A stretch of DNA of 64,000 bases, taken from NCBI RefSeq assembly GCF_014283215.1, contig NZ_JACOMF010000021.1:19201-83200 (forward strand). Direction: 5' to 3'. The position numbers and the translations under genes were made by a program. Positions 53,776-63,907 of this stretch are shown here, piece by piece. Origin of the DNA: Siccirubricoccus deserti. GTDB lineage: Bacteria > Pseudomonadota > Alphaproteobacteria > Acetobacterales > Acetobacteraceae. How positions within the stretch are numbered: position 1 is the stretch's first letter; every line of letters begins with the position of its first letter. A model generated the notes under the pieces. It did not search any database, was not told where the DNA came from, and saw only the letters and a program-made list of their open reading frames with translations.

Positions 53776-54822
53776 TCACCGGCTGCGGAAGCGCCAGATC
53801 CCGTCCGGCGCGGCCTCCATCGCCACCCGCCCCTGGCGCTGCAGCCGCCGCAGATGCGCCAGCGTCTCGCCGACGGTGAAGCCGATCTGCGTCGTTTCGC
53901 CGGTGGCGCGGGGGAAGAGGATCTGCGCCGCCTCGAAGGCGGTCAGCGGCTCGCGGCAGGCCTCGGCCAGGGTGTCGAGGCGTTCGGCATGGTGGGCTGC
54001 CAGCATGTCCAGCCGGCGGTGCAGGGTGGCAAAGGGCTCGCCATGCGAGGGCAGCACCAGCGTATCCTCCGGCAGGGCCTGGAAGCGTTCGTTGCTGGCG
54101 AGGAAATCGCCCAGCGGATCCGCCTCTGGCTCGCCGGGATGCAGGCCGATGTAGGGCGAGATGCGCGGCAGGATCTGGTCGGCGGAGATCAGTACGCCGC
54201 GTTCGGCGCTGTAGAGCGTCGCCATGTCCGGGGCATGGCCGGCGCCGGTCATCACCCGCCACTCGCCGCCGCCGATGGTGACCGTGCGGCCGTCCTTCAG
54301 CGCATGGAAGCTGCGCGGCAACTCCCCCACCGCGCGCTGGTAGAGCGCGCCGCGGCTCTCGACGAAGCTGAGATACTCCGGCGCGCAGCCGGCACGGGTG
54401 TAATGGGCGATCTGCTGCGCCATCATGTCCGGCCCGCTGTCATACCAGAGGGCGCGGGCCATCAGCCATTCGATGCGGGTCATCATCGGCAATATGCCGA
54501 AGCGCTCGCAGAGCCATCCGGTCAGGCCGATGTGGTCGGGGTGGAAATGGGTGACCAGCAGCGCGGTCAGCGGCCGGCCGCCTAGCTCCGGCCGGGCCAG
54601 CACCTGGTCCCACAGCTCCCGCGTGGTACGGCCGGAGATGGCGGTGTCGATCGCCAGCCAGCCGCCGTCATGTTCCAGCAGCCAGATGTTCACATGGCCG
54701 GGGGGGAAGGGCAGCGGCATGCGCACCCGGAGCAGGCCGGGTTGCAGCACGCGGACCTCGCCGGGGGCGGGGGCTTCGGGCGCCAGGGGGCGGGCCAGAG
54801 GTGGCGAGGGCAGGTCGGGCAT
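53776..54822 (-). CDS. MBL-fold metallo-hydrolase
   Basis: 348 residues with the metal motif 'VTHFHPDHIG', further ligands in 'TGAGHAPDMATLY' and 'LISADQILP', and 'LPSHGEPF'. The C-terminal winged region ('ATGETTQIGFTVGETLAHLRRLQRQGRVAME') resembles glyoxalase-II-like/LACTB2 family proteins. Upstream of and probably co-transcribed with the amine oxidase. Substrate unknown; a thioester hydrolase is one possibility. Confidence 0.87.
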   Translation of the reverse strand: MPDLPSPPLARPLAPEAPAPGEVRVLQPGLLRVRMPLPFPPGHVNIWLLEHDGGWLAIDTAISGRTTRELWDQVLARPELGGRPLTALLVTHFHPDHIGLTGWLCERFGILPMMTRIEWLMARALWYDSGPDMMAQQIAHYTRAGCAPEYLSFVESRGALYQRAVGELPRSFHALKDGRTVTIGGGEWRVMTGAGHAPDMATLYSAERGVLISADQILPRISPYIGLHPGEPEADPLGDFLASNERFQALPEDTLVLPSHGEPFATLHRRLDMLAAHHAERLDTLAEACREPLTAFEAAQILFPRATGETTQIGFTVGETLAHLRRLQRQGRVAMEAAPDGIWRFRSR

Positions 54823-54874
54823 GAGGGGTAGGCTACACCCGGGTGGGCAGGTCAGGCGACCCCGCCGGGAGTCC

Positions 54875-55888
54875 TCAGGCCACGCCGGCCGACAACAGAT
54901 GATGCAGGTGCAGCACGCCGACCGGCTTGGCGTCTTCCACCACCACCAGCTGGCTGACCTTCCGTGTGTTCATATCCTTCAGCGCGGCGCTGGCAATGCG
55001 GTCCGCGGTGGTGGTCAGCGGCTGGCGCGTCATCACCTCGGCGACCGGCCGGCGCAGGATGCCGTCATGCATATGCCGGCGCAGGTCGCCATCGGTGATC
55101 AGGCCGGCCAGCGCGCCCGTCGCATCGGTGACGACGGCGCAGCCCAGGCTGTGGCCGGTCATCGCCAGTATGGCGCAGGACATGGTCGCATCCGCCGGCA
55201 CCAGTGGCAGATCGGGGGCCTTCTGCATCAGCTCGCCCACCGTCATCAGCTGGGCACCGAGCTTGCCGCCGGGGTGGAACTGGGCGAACTCGGCCGGGGT
55301 GAAGCCGCGGCGTTCCAGCAGCGCCATGGCCAGCGCATCACCCAGCGCCATCTGGATCAGGGTGGAGGTGGTCGGCGCCAGCCCATGCGGGCAGGCCTCG
55401 GTCACCGGCGGCAGCAGCAGCAGGATGTCGGCCGCCCTGGCCAGGGCGCTGTTGGCCCCGCCAGTCACGGCGATGAGGCGAAGCCCGTGCCGGCGTGAGT
55501 AGTGGATGATGTCGCGCAGCTCCGCCGTGCCACCGGACCAGGACAGCGCCAGCACGACATCCGCCGCGGCCAGCATGCCGAGGTCGCCGTGGCTGGCCTC
55601 CGCCGGATGCAGGAAGAAGGCTGGCGTCCCGGTGGAGGCCATGGTCGCGGCGATCTTGGTGCCGACATGGCCGCTCTTGCCCATGCCGGTGACGACCACC
55701 CGGCCAGGGCTGGCCACGATGGTCTCGACCGCGGCGACGAAGGCCTCGCCCAGCGCGCCGTCCAGCGCCTCGGCCAGCGCCTGTACGCCGGCCTGGCCCA
55801 CTGCCAGGGTCCGGGCACCGGTCGCACGGATTCGGGCGGCGTCCTGCGGGGTGGCGGTGGTGCCGACCTGCTTGCGTTCCACGCTCAT
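54875..55888 (-). CDS. kdsD: Arabinose-5-phosphate isomerase KdsD
   Basis: 337 residues: SIS domain ('VVVTGMGKSGHVGTKIAATMASTGTPAFFLHPAEASHGDLGML', 'ALSWSGGTAEL') and two CBS domains ('VPADATMSCAILAMTGHSLGCAVVTD', 'ITDGDLRRHMHDG'). The KpsF/GutQ/KdsD family converts ribulose-5-P to arabinose-5-P, the precursor of Kdo. Third in a run kdsA-kdsB-kdsD on the minus strand, separated from kdsB by 3 bases, which settles its role. Confidence 0.95.
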   Translation of the reverse strand: MSVERKQVGTTATPQDAARIRATGARTLAVGQAGVQALAEALDGALGEAFVAAVETIVASPGRVVVTGMGKSGHVGTKIAATMASTGTPAFFLHPAEASHGDLGMLAAADVVLALSWSGGTAELRDIIHYSRRHGLRLIAVTGGANSALARAADILLLLPPVTEACPHGLAPTTSTLIQMALGDALAMALLERRGFTPAEFAQFHPGGKLGAQLMTVGELMQKAPDLPLVPADATMSCAILAMTGHSLGCAVVTDATGALAGLITDGDLRRHMHDGILRRPVAEVMTRQPLTTTADRIASAALKDMNTRKVSQLVVVEDAKPVGVLHLHHLLSAGVA

Positions 55889-55891
55889 ACT

Positions 55892-56629
55892 CTACCGTTC
55901 CTTCGGCGCGAGCAGGGATCGCGCGCGTTCGAGATCATCGGGCGTGTCGACCCCGAGCGGGACGACATCCACCTCCATCGCGTCGATCCGCATGCCGGCC
56001 TCCAATGCGCGGAGCTGTTCCAGCTTCTCCCGCTGCTCAAGCATGGAGGGCGGCAGTGCGACGAAGCGGGCCAGTGCCGCCCGCCGCCAGGCATAAAGGC
56101 CGATATGATGGTACAGCGGCCCCTCGCCCCAGGGGGCGGTGGCGCGGGTGAAATAGAGCGCGCGGTGGCGGCCATGGCCGAGCGGTGTGCCGACCATCTT
56201 CACGACATGGGAAGCAGTACGCTCTTCGGCCCGCACGATTTCCGTCACCAGTGTGGCGAGCGCCACCTCCGGCGTCTCCAGCGGGGCGAGGGCGATGCGG
56301 ATGGCGCGCGGGTCGATGGTCGGCAGGTCGCCCTGGACGTTGAGCACCGCGTCGTAGCGGCCATCCGGATCGAGCTGGTCCAGCGCTTCCTGGATGCGGT
56401 CGGAGCCGGAGGGGTGGTCGGCCCGGGTCATCACCGCCAGCCCGCCGGCGGTGCGCACGGCATCGGCAATGGCCGGTGTGTCGGTGGCGATGGCGACCGG
56501 GCCGCAATCGGCCTCCTGCGCCCGCCGCAGCACATGGACGATCATCGGCACGCCATGGATATCGGCCAGCGGCTTGTTCGGCAGGCGCGTCGCGGCAAGG
56601 CGGGCCGGGATCAGGACGATGGGGGTCAT
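55892..56629 (-). CDS. kdsB: CMP-Kdo synthetase KdsB
   Basis: 245 residues with '[29 protein letters not shown]', '[18 protein letters not shown]', '[13 protein letters not shown]', '[22 protein letters not shown]', '[15 protein letters not shown]'. Activates Kdo with CTP for lipid A core assembly. Directly between kdsA and kdsD. Normal length. Confidence 0.96.
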   Translation of the reverse strand: MTPIVLIPARLAATRLPNKPLADIHGVPMIVHVLRRAQEADCGPVAIATDTPAIADAVRTAGGLAVMTRADHPSGSDRIQEALDQLDPDGRYDAVLNVQGDLPTIDPRAIRIALAPLETPEVALATLVTEIVRAEERTASHVVKMVGTPLGHGRHRALYFTRATAPWGEGPLYHHIGLYAWRRAALARFVALPPSMLEQREKLEQLRALEAGMRIDAMEVDVVPLGVDTPDDLERARSLLAPKER

Positions 56630-56638
56630 GGCCAGGAT

Positions 56639-57484
56639 CTATTGCGCGGCGCGGCGCTTCGCCAGCCGGTCGAACTCCATCAAATCGGCGATCAGGGCCG
56701 GGAAATCCCGCAGCGCGATCATGTTGGGGCCGTCCGACGGGGCGTTGTCGGGGTCGGGGTGGGTCTCGACGAACAGCCCGGCGACGCCGATGGCGACCGC
56801 GGCGCGGGTAAGCACGCCGACGAATTCCCGCTGCCCGCCGGAGGAGGTGCCCTGGCCACCCGGCTGCTGCACCGAATGGGTCGCGTCGAACACCACCGGC
56901 GCGCCCATGGCCGCCATGATCGGCAGGGCGCGCATGTCGGAGACCAGGGTGTTGTAGCCGAAGGAGACGCCGCGTTCGGTCGCCATGACGCGGGTGTTGC
57001 CGGCGCCGGTCACCTTGGCGAGGACGTTCTTCATGTCCCAGGGCGCCAGGAACTGGCCCTTCTTGATATTGACGACGCGGCCGGTGGCGGCGGCGGCCAG
57101 CAGCAGGTCGGTCTGGCGGCAGAGGAAGGCGGGGATCTGCAGTACATCCACCGCCTCCGCCACCGAGGCGCATTGCGATGCGTCATGCACATCGGTCAGC
57201 ACCGGCAGGCCGAGGGTCTCGCGGATCTCGGCAAACACCGGCAGGGCGCCGGCCAGGCCAATGCCGCGGGCGCCGCTGGCGCTGGTGCGGTTGGCCTTGT
57301 CGAAGCTGGATTTGTAGACCAGCCCGATGCCGAGCTTGCCGGTGATCTCCTTGAGCGCCGCCGCCATCTCCAGCGCGTGAGCGCGGCTTTCCATCTGGCA
57401 GGGACCGGCGATGAGCGCCAGCGGCAGGTGATTGCCGAAGTGGACGCTGCCGAGGGTGATGACCGGATCGGGTTTGGCACTCAC
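56639..57484 (-). CDS. kdsA: Kdo-8-phosphate synthase KdsA
   Basis: 281 residues: '[20 protein letters not shown]', '[12 protein letters not shown]', '[15 protein letters not shown]', '[17 protein letters not shown]', '[17 protein letters not shown]', '[15 protein letters not shown]', '[19 protein letters not shown]'. Condenses arabinose-5-P with PEP. GTG 57484 has AAGGA eight bases upstream and replaces a longer frame from 57742. Keeps the Cys found in metal-dependent KdsA ('GPCQ'). First gene of the kds operon. Confidence 0.95.
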   Translation of the reverse strand: MSAKPDPVITLGSVHFGNHLPLALIAGPCQMESRAHALEMAAALKEITGKLGIGLVYKSSFDKANRTSASGARGIGLAGALPVFAEIRETLGLPVLTDVHDASQCASVAEAVDVLQIPAFLCRQTDLLLAAAATGRVVNIKKGQFLAPWDMKNVLAKVTGAGNTRVMATERGVSFGYNTLVSDMRALPIMAAMGAPVVFDATHSVQQPGGQGTSSGGQREFVGVLTRAAVAIGVAGLFVETHPDPDNAPSDGPNMIALRDFPALIADLMEFDRLAKRRAAQ

Positions 57485-57916
57485 AAGCTTGGTCCTTTCA
57501 AGGCCGGTTCGGGGTCCTGATTCCGGACCGGCGGGCCAGGAGGTTGGGCGGGACAGTGTTGCCCGATCCGAACCTGGCATCATCGATGCATGCCTATTGC
57601 AACCAGGGGGTACGGGCCACGATATGCTGCCGGGCCGAACGATGCCGTCAGGAGGGCAGGCGGCAGGCGCTTCGGCAATCTCGGCTGCGGCACCCGGCAA
57701 AGCATCAGGATGGTGGATGGCCGAGTGCCTCTGGGTCGTCAAGCAGATTTATGTCAGTTGCTTCGTGGAGGGAACAAGAGCATTTCTTGCCTTGCCTCGC
57801 GATAGGGTGTGCGCATACGGAGCCAATTCCATGCGGCACTGGCGCCCCGGCGATCGGCCGCCCAGCGACAGCAGCGTTTTTCGAGCGGCGCTATCAGGAC
57901 TTCGGAGGATTAAAAT
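57485..57916. other. Divergent spacer between kdsA and the pyruvyl transferase
   Basis: About 430 bases without a convincing gene. The small open frames here lack homology. It should hold promoters for both directions; a GGAGG at 57905-57909 serves the plus-strand gene. Confidence 0.4.
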
Positions 57917-59074
57917 ATGACGAAGGTTGCTGTCCTCGGCGAGCACATCAACATGGGATTGTACAGCACCCGGCCGACGGCCGATCTGTACCGGCAGACG
58001 GGTCTGAATACCGGAAACCTTGCCTTCATCTACGCCATTCTGAGCCACATTGCCGATACTGTTACTGTTCTTCCGTGGCATGCACGGGCCGACCGGTTCA
58101 AGGATATCGACATTGTCGTCATTCCTTGCGCCAATCAGCTTGGCAAGCACACCGACCTCGGCCGTCACGCCGAATTGCTGCGGGAAGCAGGGAAGCCGGT
58201 GGTGGCCATCGGGCTCGGCGCGCAATCCGAATCCATCACCGCGGACATCACGCTGAGCGATGGCACCCTGCGCTGGGTCCAGGCGATCAACGAGAGCCGG
58301 CCGACCAGCAGCCTGTCCAACATCTACACCCGCGGGCCCTACACCTCGCAGCAGCTGGAACGGTTCGATATCCGCGACACCGTGGTCGGCGGCTGCCCCT
58401 CGCATTTCATCAACCCGGCCCGCGACCTCGGCAAGCGCATCCATGCCGCCTGGACCGAGCACCCGGTGCCACGCTCCATCTCGGTCGCTGGCGGCCACCA
58501 GAAATGGGCCAAGGCCCGCATCGTCGAGCAGCAGCTCATTGCGCTGATGCAGGACCCGCGCAGCTTCGGCCAGTACATCGTCCAGTCGGAGGAGGATTTG
58601 GTCCTGCTGGCGCGCCATGACTTCGACAAGGTCGCGCCTGAGACGCTGGAGCAGATCCGCGCCTACCTGTGCCCGCACTACACGATGGAGGAGTTCAAGA
58701 GCTGGTGCCGGACCTATGCCCGCGCCTTCTTCGACGTGAACGCCTGGATGGACAGCCTGCGCGAGGCGGATCTGACGATCGGGCCGCGCTACCACGGCAC
58801 CGCGCTGGCGCTGCAGGCCGAGCGGATGGGGGTGACCGTCACCATCGATTCGCGGACCCAGGAGCTCTGCATGCAGACCGGCGTTCCCTTCCTGACCGCC
58901 GAGGATCTGGCCACCCGCCCGCTGACCCGCACCTCCATCCGCCAGATGGTGAAATTCGACCCCGCGGCCTATGACCGGCACCGGCTGGCCAAGGTTCGGA
59001 CCTACATCGAATTCCTTGAGGCGAATGGGCTGACGCCGGCGAAATTCCTGTACGATTTGGCCGCGGCACCGTAA
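57917..59074 (+). CDS. Polysaccharide pyruvyl transferase family protein
   Basis: 385 residues, PF04230-like: 'NTGNLAFIYAILSHI', 'DIVVIPCANQLG', 'KPVVAIGLGAQSE', 'IYTRGPYTSQQLERF', 'VVGGCPSHFIN', and the C-terminal 'DLTIGPRYHGTALALQAERMGVTVTID', matching the G-x-R-x-H sugar-phosphate pocket of the family. Adds pyruvyl groups to surface polysaccharide or acts as a related transferase. Its location opposite the Kdo operon suggests envelope glycan modification. ATG with GGAGG upstream. Confidence 0.8.
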   Translation: MTKVAVLGEHINMGLYSTRPTADLYRQTGLNTGNLAFIYAILSHIADTVTVLPWHARADRFKDIDIVVIPCANQLGKHTDLGRHAELLREAGKPVVAIGLGAQSESITADITLSDGTLRWVQAINESRPTSSLSNIYTRGPYTSQQLERFDIRDTVVGGCPSHFINPARDLGKRIHAAWTEHPVPRSISVAGGHQKWAKARIVEQQLIALMQDPRSFGQYIVQSEEDLVLLARHDFDKVAPETLEQIRAYLCPHYTMEEFKSWCRTYARAFFDVNAWMDSLREADLTIGPRYHGTALALQAERMGVTVTIDSRTQELCMQTGVPFLTAEDLATRPLTRTSIRQMVKFDPAAYDRHRLAKVRTYIEFLEANGLTPAKFLYDLAAAP

Positions 59075-59212
59075 GCGGCGGCGGATGCGGGTACCGGTAT
59101 CTCGCGGCCGGCGGCATCGGCTCCGGCGAAGTCGTTCGGATCAGGCAGGGTTCAGGCCGAATGCAGTCCACGGTAGGGCCTGGTGGGCAGGCTCTGATCG
59201 GAATGGGCATGG

Positions 59213-60301
59213 ATGGCCGACGAGGTGACGACGCTCCCGCTGACGACGGCAGCCTCGGACGCACCCGTGTTGCTGGAGGGAAGGGTCGATATCGCCGCCA
59301 TCCGCGACGGCAGGCCCTATGCCGCCGGCTGGCTGCGCCCCGCCGCGGAATTTCGCGGGCCATTCCGCCTCATCCTGCTGGCCGGCGCGACGGAGATCGA
59401 TTTCGGCGGCATCGCTGCGACCAGGGAGGCGCCGAGCCGCATTACCTTCGAACTGCATCGCGCCAAGCCCTGGAACGCCATCCTGCACCGGGCGGCGCAG
59501 CAGTCCTTCATGATCCGCAACCCGGCTGGCGTCTCGGCCCGGCTCGAGGTGGCGCCGCGCATGCTGCCGCTGGCGATGTTCTACAAGAGCCGCACGCAAT
59601 TCTTTCATCATGTGCAGGATCCCGGCCGGCGCCATCCGGACCCGGAGACCGTGGCCTATCACGCCAGGCGGTTCCTCGACCGGCATCGCCACGAGGCGGT
59701 GCTCTGCGCCGCGGCGCTGACCATCCTCGGCTACCGGATCCTCGACAATACCAGCGGCGGTACCGCTGATGCCGAGGAGATCATCCGCGAGGCCGGGCCG
59801 GTCCTCGCCGCGCTCGAAACCTGCGACACCGAGCCGAAGTATCGCTGGTTCATTTCACTCATTATGGTCGTCCACTACCTGCAGATCCTGAACGGCAGGC
59901 CGGAGGCCTGTCTCGACCAGCTCCGTCAGGTTGTCGCCAGGTGGGAATTGGTGGTGCAGTCGCCAGCCCAGGCGGGCAACACGCTGAAGGCGGTGTTCCA
60001 CCTCGGCAGCGCGCTGTGGAGGCTGGGCCAGCGGGAGGAAGCGGAGACGGTCTTCCTCATCGCCAAGGACATCGCGCGCCGTGCCGGCGCGATATGGCGC
60101 TTCACCAGCTGGCATTCGGCGAATGAGTTCGTCAACATGGGGCAGCTGACCAAGGCCTGCATGCTGCGGCTGGAGATGCTGCAGCACGCTGCGGAGGGCG
60201 GCTGGCGCGATGCCAGCTACATCAAAGCGGCCAAGGATCCCGAAGCCTTCCTGTGCCTCGGCTTCCCGAGCGCGGACATGCTCATGCAAGGGGCGATATA
60301 G
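59213..60301 (+). CDS. Hypothetical protein, possibly helical-repeat
   Basis: 362 residues, no recognised family. The first ~125 residues look beta-rich ('RPYAAGWLRPAAEFRGPFRLILLAGATEIDFGGIAATREAPSRITFEL'). The rest is helical with TPR-like phrasing ('AGNTLKAVFHLGSALWRLGQREEAETVFLIAKDIARRAGA', 'FVNMGQLTKACMLRLEMLQHAAEGGWRDASYIKAAKDPE'). No signal peptide. It follows the pyruvyl transferase on the same strand, 138 bases away, and may act with it in surface glycan handling; that is inference only. Confidence 0.7.
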   Translation: MADEVTTLPLTTAASDAPVLLEGRVDIAAIRDGRPYAAGWLRPAAEFRGPFRLILLAGATEIDFGGIAATREAPSRITFELHRAKPWNAILHRAAQQSFMIRNPAGVSARLEVAPRMLPLAMFYKSRTQFFHHVQDPGRRHPDPETVAYHARRFLDRHRHEAVLCAAALTILGYRILDNTSGGTADAEEIIREAGPVLAALETCDTEPKYRWFISLIMVVHYLQILNGRPEACLDQLRQVVARWELVVQSPAQAGNTLKAVFHLGSALWRLGQREEAETVFLIAKDIARRAGAIWRFTSWHSANEFVNMGQLTKACMLRLEMLQHAAEGGWRDASYIKAAKDPEAFLCLGFPSADMLMQGAI

Positions 60302-60487
60302 CAGGCTGCGGAAAGAATGCGGCGCGTCCCCATTCTGTCATGCGCCGGCTTGACGCGCGCATCCAGATATTCGGCTGGCTGGTGATGGCTGGGTCAAGCC
60401 CGGCCACGAAAGGAGATGGCGGTCAGGAGCGTTGCCTGCCTTTTCAACAGCTTGCTAGAGCCGATTCGCACCCTCCGTAGATCCACT
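60302..60487. other. Gap between convergent genes
   Basis: No gene or clear terminator seen. Confidence 0.35.
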
Positions 60488-61186
60488 CTAGCCCTCGGCC
60501 ATCCGCCGCTGCCGCACCGGCCCCGCCGCCATGCTGAACAGCCTTTCCCGCCCCAGCAGGAAGAGCCGCGCGCCGCGCGGGAACAGTCCGGCCACGGCCG
60601 GATCCGCCGCATCCAGCCCGCCGGCATAGGCACCGAAGGCCGGCAGCATCACCCGCCAGGCATCGGCCACGAAGCACGGCCGGGTGATGCCGCCGCAGCG
60701 GGTGGGCATGGTCGCCTTGGGGTGAAAATGGCCGGAGATCTCGCCCGGCTTCACCGGCCCGCGCCGCGCTTCATGGCGGAACACCAGCGGGCCGTCGGCG
60801 AACTCCTCCATCGCCGCCCCCGGCAGCCCGGCCGGCGCCACCGGGTCATGGTTGCCGAGCACCCAGAGCATCTCCGTGCCCGCCAGCATGCGGTGCAGCG
60901 CCTCCGCCTCACCGGCCGGCAGCCGGGCCGCGCCGCCGGCATCGTGGAAACTATCGCCCAGCGCGAGGACGCGCGCCGGCCGCCAGCGCCGCAGCAGCAA
61001 CTGCAAGCGCTGCAGCGTCTCCCGCGTGTCATAGGGCGGCAGCAGGCGGCCGGCGGCGGCGAAGGCGCTGCCCTTTTCCAGATGCAGGTCGGCCACCACC
61101 AGGAGCTTGCGTCCCGGCCAGACCAGCGCGCCGGCGGGGTCGAGCATCAGTCGTTCGCCGGCGATGTGGATCGGCGCCGGCGTCAT
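60488..61186 (-). CDS. pdeM: Ligase-associated DNA-repair endonuclease PdeM
   Basis: 232 residues of calcineurin-like phosphoesterase: 'LLVVADLHLEKGSAFA', 'VLALGDSFHD', 'WVLGNHDP' and 'ISGHFHPKA' supply the two-metal ligands. This is the PdeM family, linked with LigD-like ligase, an exonuclease and an Lhr-type helicase in many Proteobacteria. ATG 61186 overlaps the helicase stop by 4 bases. The ligase and exonuclease are not in this window. Confidence 0.9.
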   Translation of the reverse strand: MTPAPIHIAGERLMLDPAGALVWPGRKLLVVADLHLEKGSAFAAAGRLLPPYDTRETLQRLQLLLRRWRPARVLALGDSFHDAGGAARLPAGEAEALHRMLAGTEMLWVLGNHDPVAPAGLPGAAMEEFADGPLVFRHEARRGPVKPGEISGHFHPKATMPTRCGGITRPCFVADAWRVMLPAFGAYAGGLDAADPAVAGLFPRGARLFLLGRERLFSMAAGPVRQRRMAEG

Positions 61187-63762
61187 GCGCGGCCCATATG
61201 CTTCGGTACGCTGCGGATGAAGCGGGCATGGCGCGGCCGGTCGCCGCGTGTGCCCGCCTTGCCGCCATGCCGCGGCTTGTCGACCACACCGGGGCGGATG
61301 CGCACGCCCTCGGTCACCTCGGCGAGTAGCCCAACGAAATGCTCGGCGCCGCCGGTGACGTCCTCGACCAGCGCTTCCGCCTCGGCCAGCAACGCATCCT
61401 CGGCGCCGCCGGCGACCCATTCGCGCCCCTCCTCGATCAGCGCCGGCACCGCCAACGGCGAGACGCGATCGAGCCGCAGGTGGCGGATACGGCCCCGGGC
61501 GCGGGCCAGCAGCAACCCGATGCGCGCGACATCAGTGAGACCACCCGCCGCCTCCTGCCGCGTCGCCCGCAGCAGCACATGGTCGGGTTCGTGCTTGCGC
61601 AGCACGTCGTAGATCAGATCGGCATTCATGGTCATCTGGCGGGGACGCTTCTCCTGGCCCGGATGGTTCTTCTCGATCAGCCCGGCAATGGTGGCGATGT
61701 TGCGGAAGGTGCGGCGGAGCATGGAGCTTTCCGCCATCCACTCCTCCAGCTCCTCGCCGAGGATGTCCTCCTCGAACAGGGTCTCGACATCGGTCGGCTC
61801 GAAGGCCGACCAGGCCGCCAGTACGTAATCAGTGGCAAGGTAGCCGAGCGGGCCGAAGCCGGCGCGTTCCATCCGCTTGGTCACCAGCATGCCGAGGGTC
61901 TGGTGCGCCAGCCGCCCCTCAAAGCAATAGGCGACGAGAAACCAGCGGCCGCCGCGCGGGAAGGTTTCTATGAGCAGCCCGTCCGGCGCGGGCAGGGCCG
62001 ATTGCCGGCGTTGCAGCTGCAGCCACTCGCGCACCGGCGCGGGCAGCAGACGCCATTTCTTCGGGTCGTGCAGGATCTCCCGCACCCGGGCCGCCAGCCA
62101 GGTGCTGAGCGGCAGCCGCGCGCCGGCATAGGCCGGCACCCGCGGCTCGCCCTCACCGCCGCGGGAGACCACGGCGGTCATCGCGTCCAGCGCCTCGAAG
62201 CGCAGTGTCTGGCCGGCGAAGATGAAGCAATCGCCCGGCAGTAGGGTGGAGATGAACCACTCCTCCACCTCGCCGAGCACCGGGCCGCCGCGCAGCCGCA
62301 CCTTCAGCATCGGGCTCTCGACGATGGTGCCGAGGTTCATCCGCAGCTGCCGCGCCACCCGCTGGTCGCGCACATGCACCATGCCTTCGGCATCGCGGAA
62401 CAGCTTGCGGAAGCGGTCGTAGCTGCGCAGCGCATAGCCGCCATCCTCGACGAAGCGCAGCACATCGTCGAACTCGCGGCGGGAGAGGGCGGCATAGGGC
62501 GCGGCGCGGGTCACTTCGGCGAAGAGCGCGTCCGGGTGGAAGGGGGCATGGCAGGCCATGGCCAGGATATGCTGCGCCAGCACGTCGAGCCCGCCGGGGC
62601 GCGGCGGGTCGCCGTCCAGCTCCTCATGCCGCACCGCCTCCAGCGCCGCGGCGCATTCGATCATCTCGAAGCGGTTGGCGGGAACCAGGATGGCGCGGGA
62701 AGGCTCATCCATCCGGTGGTTGGCGCGGCCGACCCGCTGCAGCAGTCGCGCCACGCCCTTCGGCGCGCCGACCTGGATCACCTGGTCGACGTCGCCCCAA
62801 TCGATGCCAAGGTCGAGCGAGGCGGTCGCCACCACCGCCCGCAGCTTTCCAGCGGCCATCGCGGCTTCCACCTTGCGGCGCTGCTCGACTGTCAGGCTGC
62901 CGTGATGCAGGGCGATGGGCAGGTTGTCGTCGTTCAGCCGCCACAGCGCCTGGAAGATCAGCTCCGACTGGGCGCGGGTGTTGACGAAGACGATGGTGAC
63001 GCGCGCATCACGGATGCGGCGGTAGATCTCGGGCGCGCTGGCGAGGCCCATATGGCCGCCCCAGGGCAGATGGCCTTCCGGCAGCATCACCGAAAGCTCG
63101 GGCGCGGCGCCGCCTTTCACCTGCATCAGTCGGACCTCGCCGGGCGCACCGCCGGGGGAGAGGAAGGCGCGCAGTGGTTCCGGATGGGCGACGGTGGCGG
63201 ACAGCCCGACCCGCCGCGCCGCCGGGGCCAGCCGGGCCAGCCGAGCCAGGCCCAGTGCGAGCTGGTCGCCGCGCTTGGTCCCGGCCAGGGCGTGGATCTC
63301 ATCCACCACCACCGCGCCGAGGCCGGCGAAGAACGCCGCGGCCTCCGGCGCGGCGAGCAGCAGCAGCAGGCTTTCCGGTGTGGTCAGCAAGATGTGCGGC
63401 GGATCCTCGCGCTGCCGGCTACGGCGGTTCTGCGGGGTGTCGCCGGTGCGGGTCTCGATGCGGATGGGCAGGCCCATCTCCTCGACCGGGGCCAGCAGGT
63501 TGCGGGCGATATCGACTGCCAGCGCCTTCAGCGGCGAGACGTAGAGGGTGTGCAGCGCGCCCGGCCCGTTCGGGCGCGACGTCCGGCCAAGCGCGATCAG
63601 GCTTGGCAGGAAGCCGGCCAGGGTCTTGCCGCCGCCGGTCGGGGCGATAAGCAGGGCGCTCTCCCCCGCTTCCGCCGCCCGCAACAGGGCAAGCTGGTGC
63701 GGCCGCGGGGTCCAGCCGCGGCCGGCAAACCAGGCGGCGAAAGGTTCTGGCAATGTTCCCAT
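61183..63762 (-). CDS. Ligase-associated DEXH-box helicase (Lhr family)
   Basis: 859 residues: Q-like 'WTPRPHQLALLRA', Walker A 'APTGGGKT', 'YVSPLKALAVDIARNL', 'TTPESLLLLL', DEIH box, 'LSATVAHPEPL', then motif V-VI 'TASLDLGIDWGDVDQVIQVGAPKGVARLLQRVGRANHR'. The Lhr winged-helix and C-terminal DUF4145-like part follows. Forms a repair module with PdeM, translated by coupling. Length fits the ligase-associated subfamily, shorter than full Lhr. Confidence 0.92.
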   Translation of the reverse strand: MGTLPEPFAAWFAGRGWTPRPHQLALLRAAEAGESALLIAPTGGGKTLAGFLPSLIALGRTSRPNGPGALHTLYVSPLKALAVDIARNLLAPVEEMGLPIRIETRTGDTPQNRRSRQREDPPHILLTTPESLLLLLAAPEAAAFFAGLGAVVVDEIHALAGTKRGDQLALGLARLARLAPAARRVGLSATVAHPEPLRAFLSPGGAPGEVRLMQVKGGAAPELSVMLPEGHLPWGGHMGLASAPEIYRRIRDARVTIVFVNTRAQSELIFQALWRLNDDNLPIALHHGSLTVEQRRKVEAAMAAGKLRAVVATASLDLGIDWGDVDQVIQVGAPKGVARLLQRVGRANHRMDEPSRAILVPANRFEMIECAAALEAVRHEELDGDPPRPGGLDVLAQHILAMACHAPFHPDALFAEVTRAAPYAALSRREFDDVLRFVEDGGYALRSYDRFRKLFRDAEGMVHVRDQRVARQLRMNLGTIVESPMLKVRLRGGPVLGEVEEWFISTLLPGDCFIFAGQTLRFEALDAMTAVVSRGGEGEPRVPAYAGARLPLSTWLAARVREILHDPKKWRLLPAPVREWLQLQRRQSALPAPDGLLIETFPRGGRWFLVAYCFEGRLAHQTLGMLVTKRMERAGFGPLGYLATDYVLAAWSAFEPTDVETLFEEDILGEELEEWMAESSMLRRTFRNIATIAGLIEKNHPGQEKRPRQMTMNADLIYDVLRKHEPDHVLLRATRQEAAGGLTDVARIGLLLARARGRIRHLRLDRVSPLAVPALIEEGREWVAGGAEDALLAEAEALVEDVTGGAEHFVGLLAEVTEGVRIRPGVVDKPRHGGKAGTRGDRPRHARFIRSVPKHMGRA

Positions 63763-63907
63763 GCGCCGCCAATATGGCGGCGCCCGGCGGGATCGGAAAG
63801 CCCGTCGATGGTGGTCCCGCGTCAGAGCGCCGATTGCTCTGTTGAAACCCTGGCTTGGCTGGGTACTTTGGGCGGCTATCTTGGGATGAGCGGTCCGGAG
63901 GTGGTCG

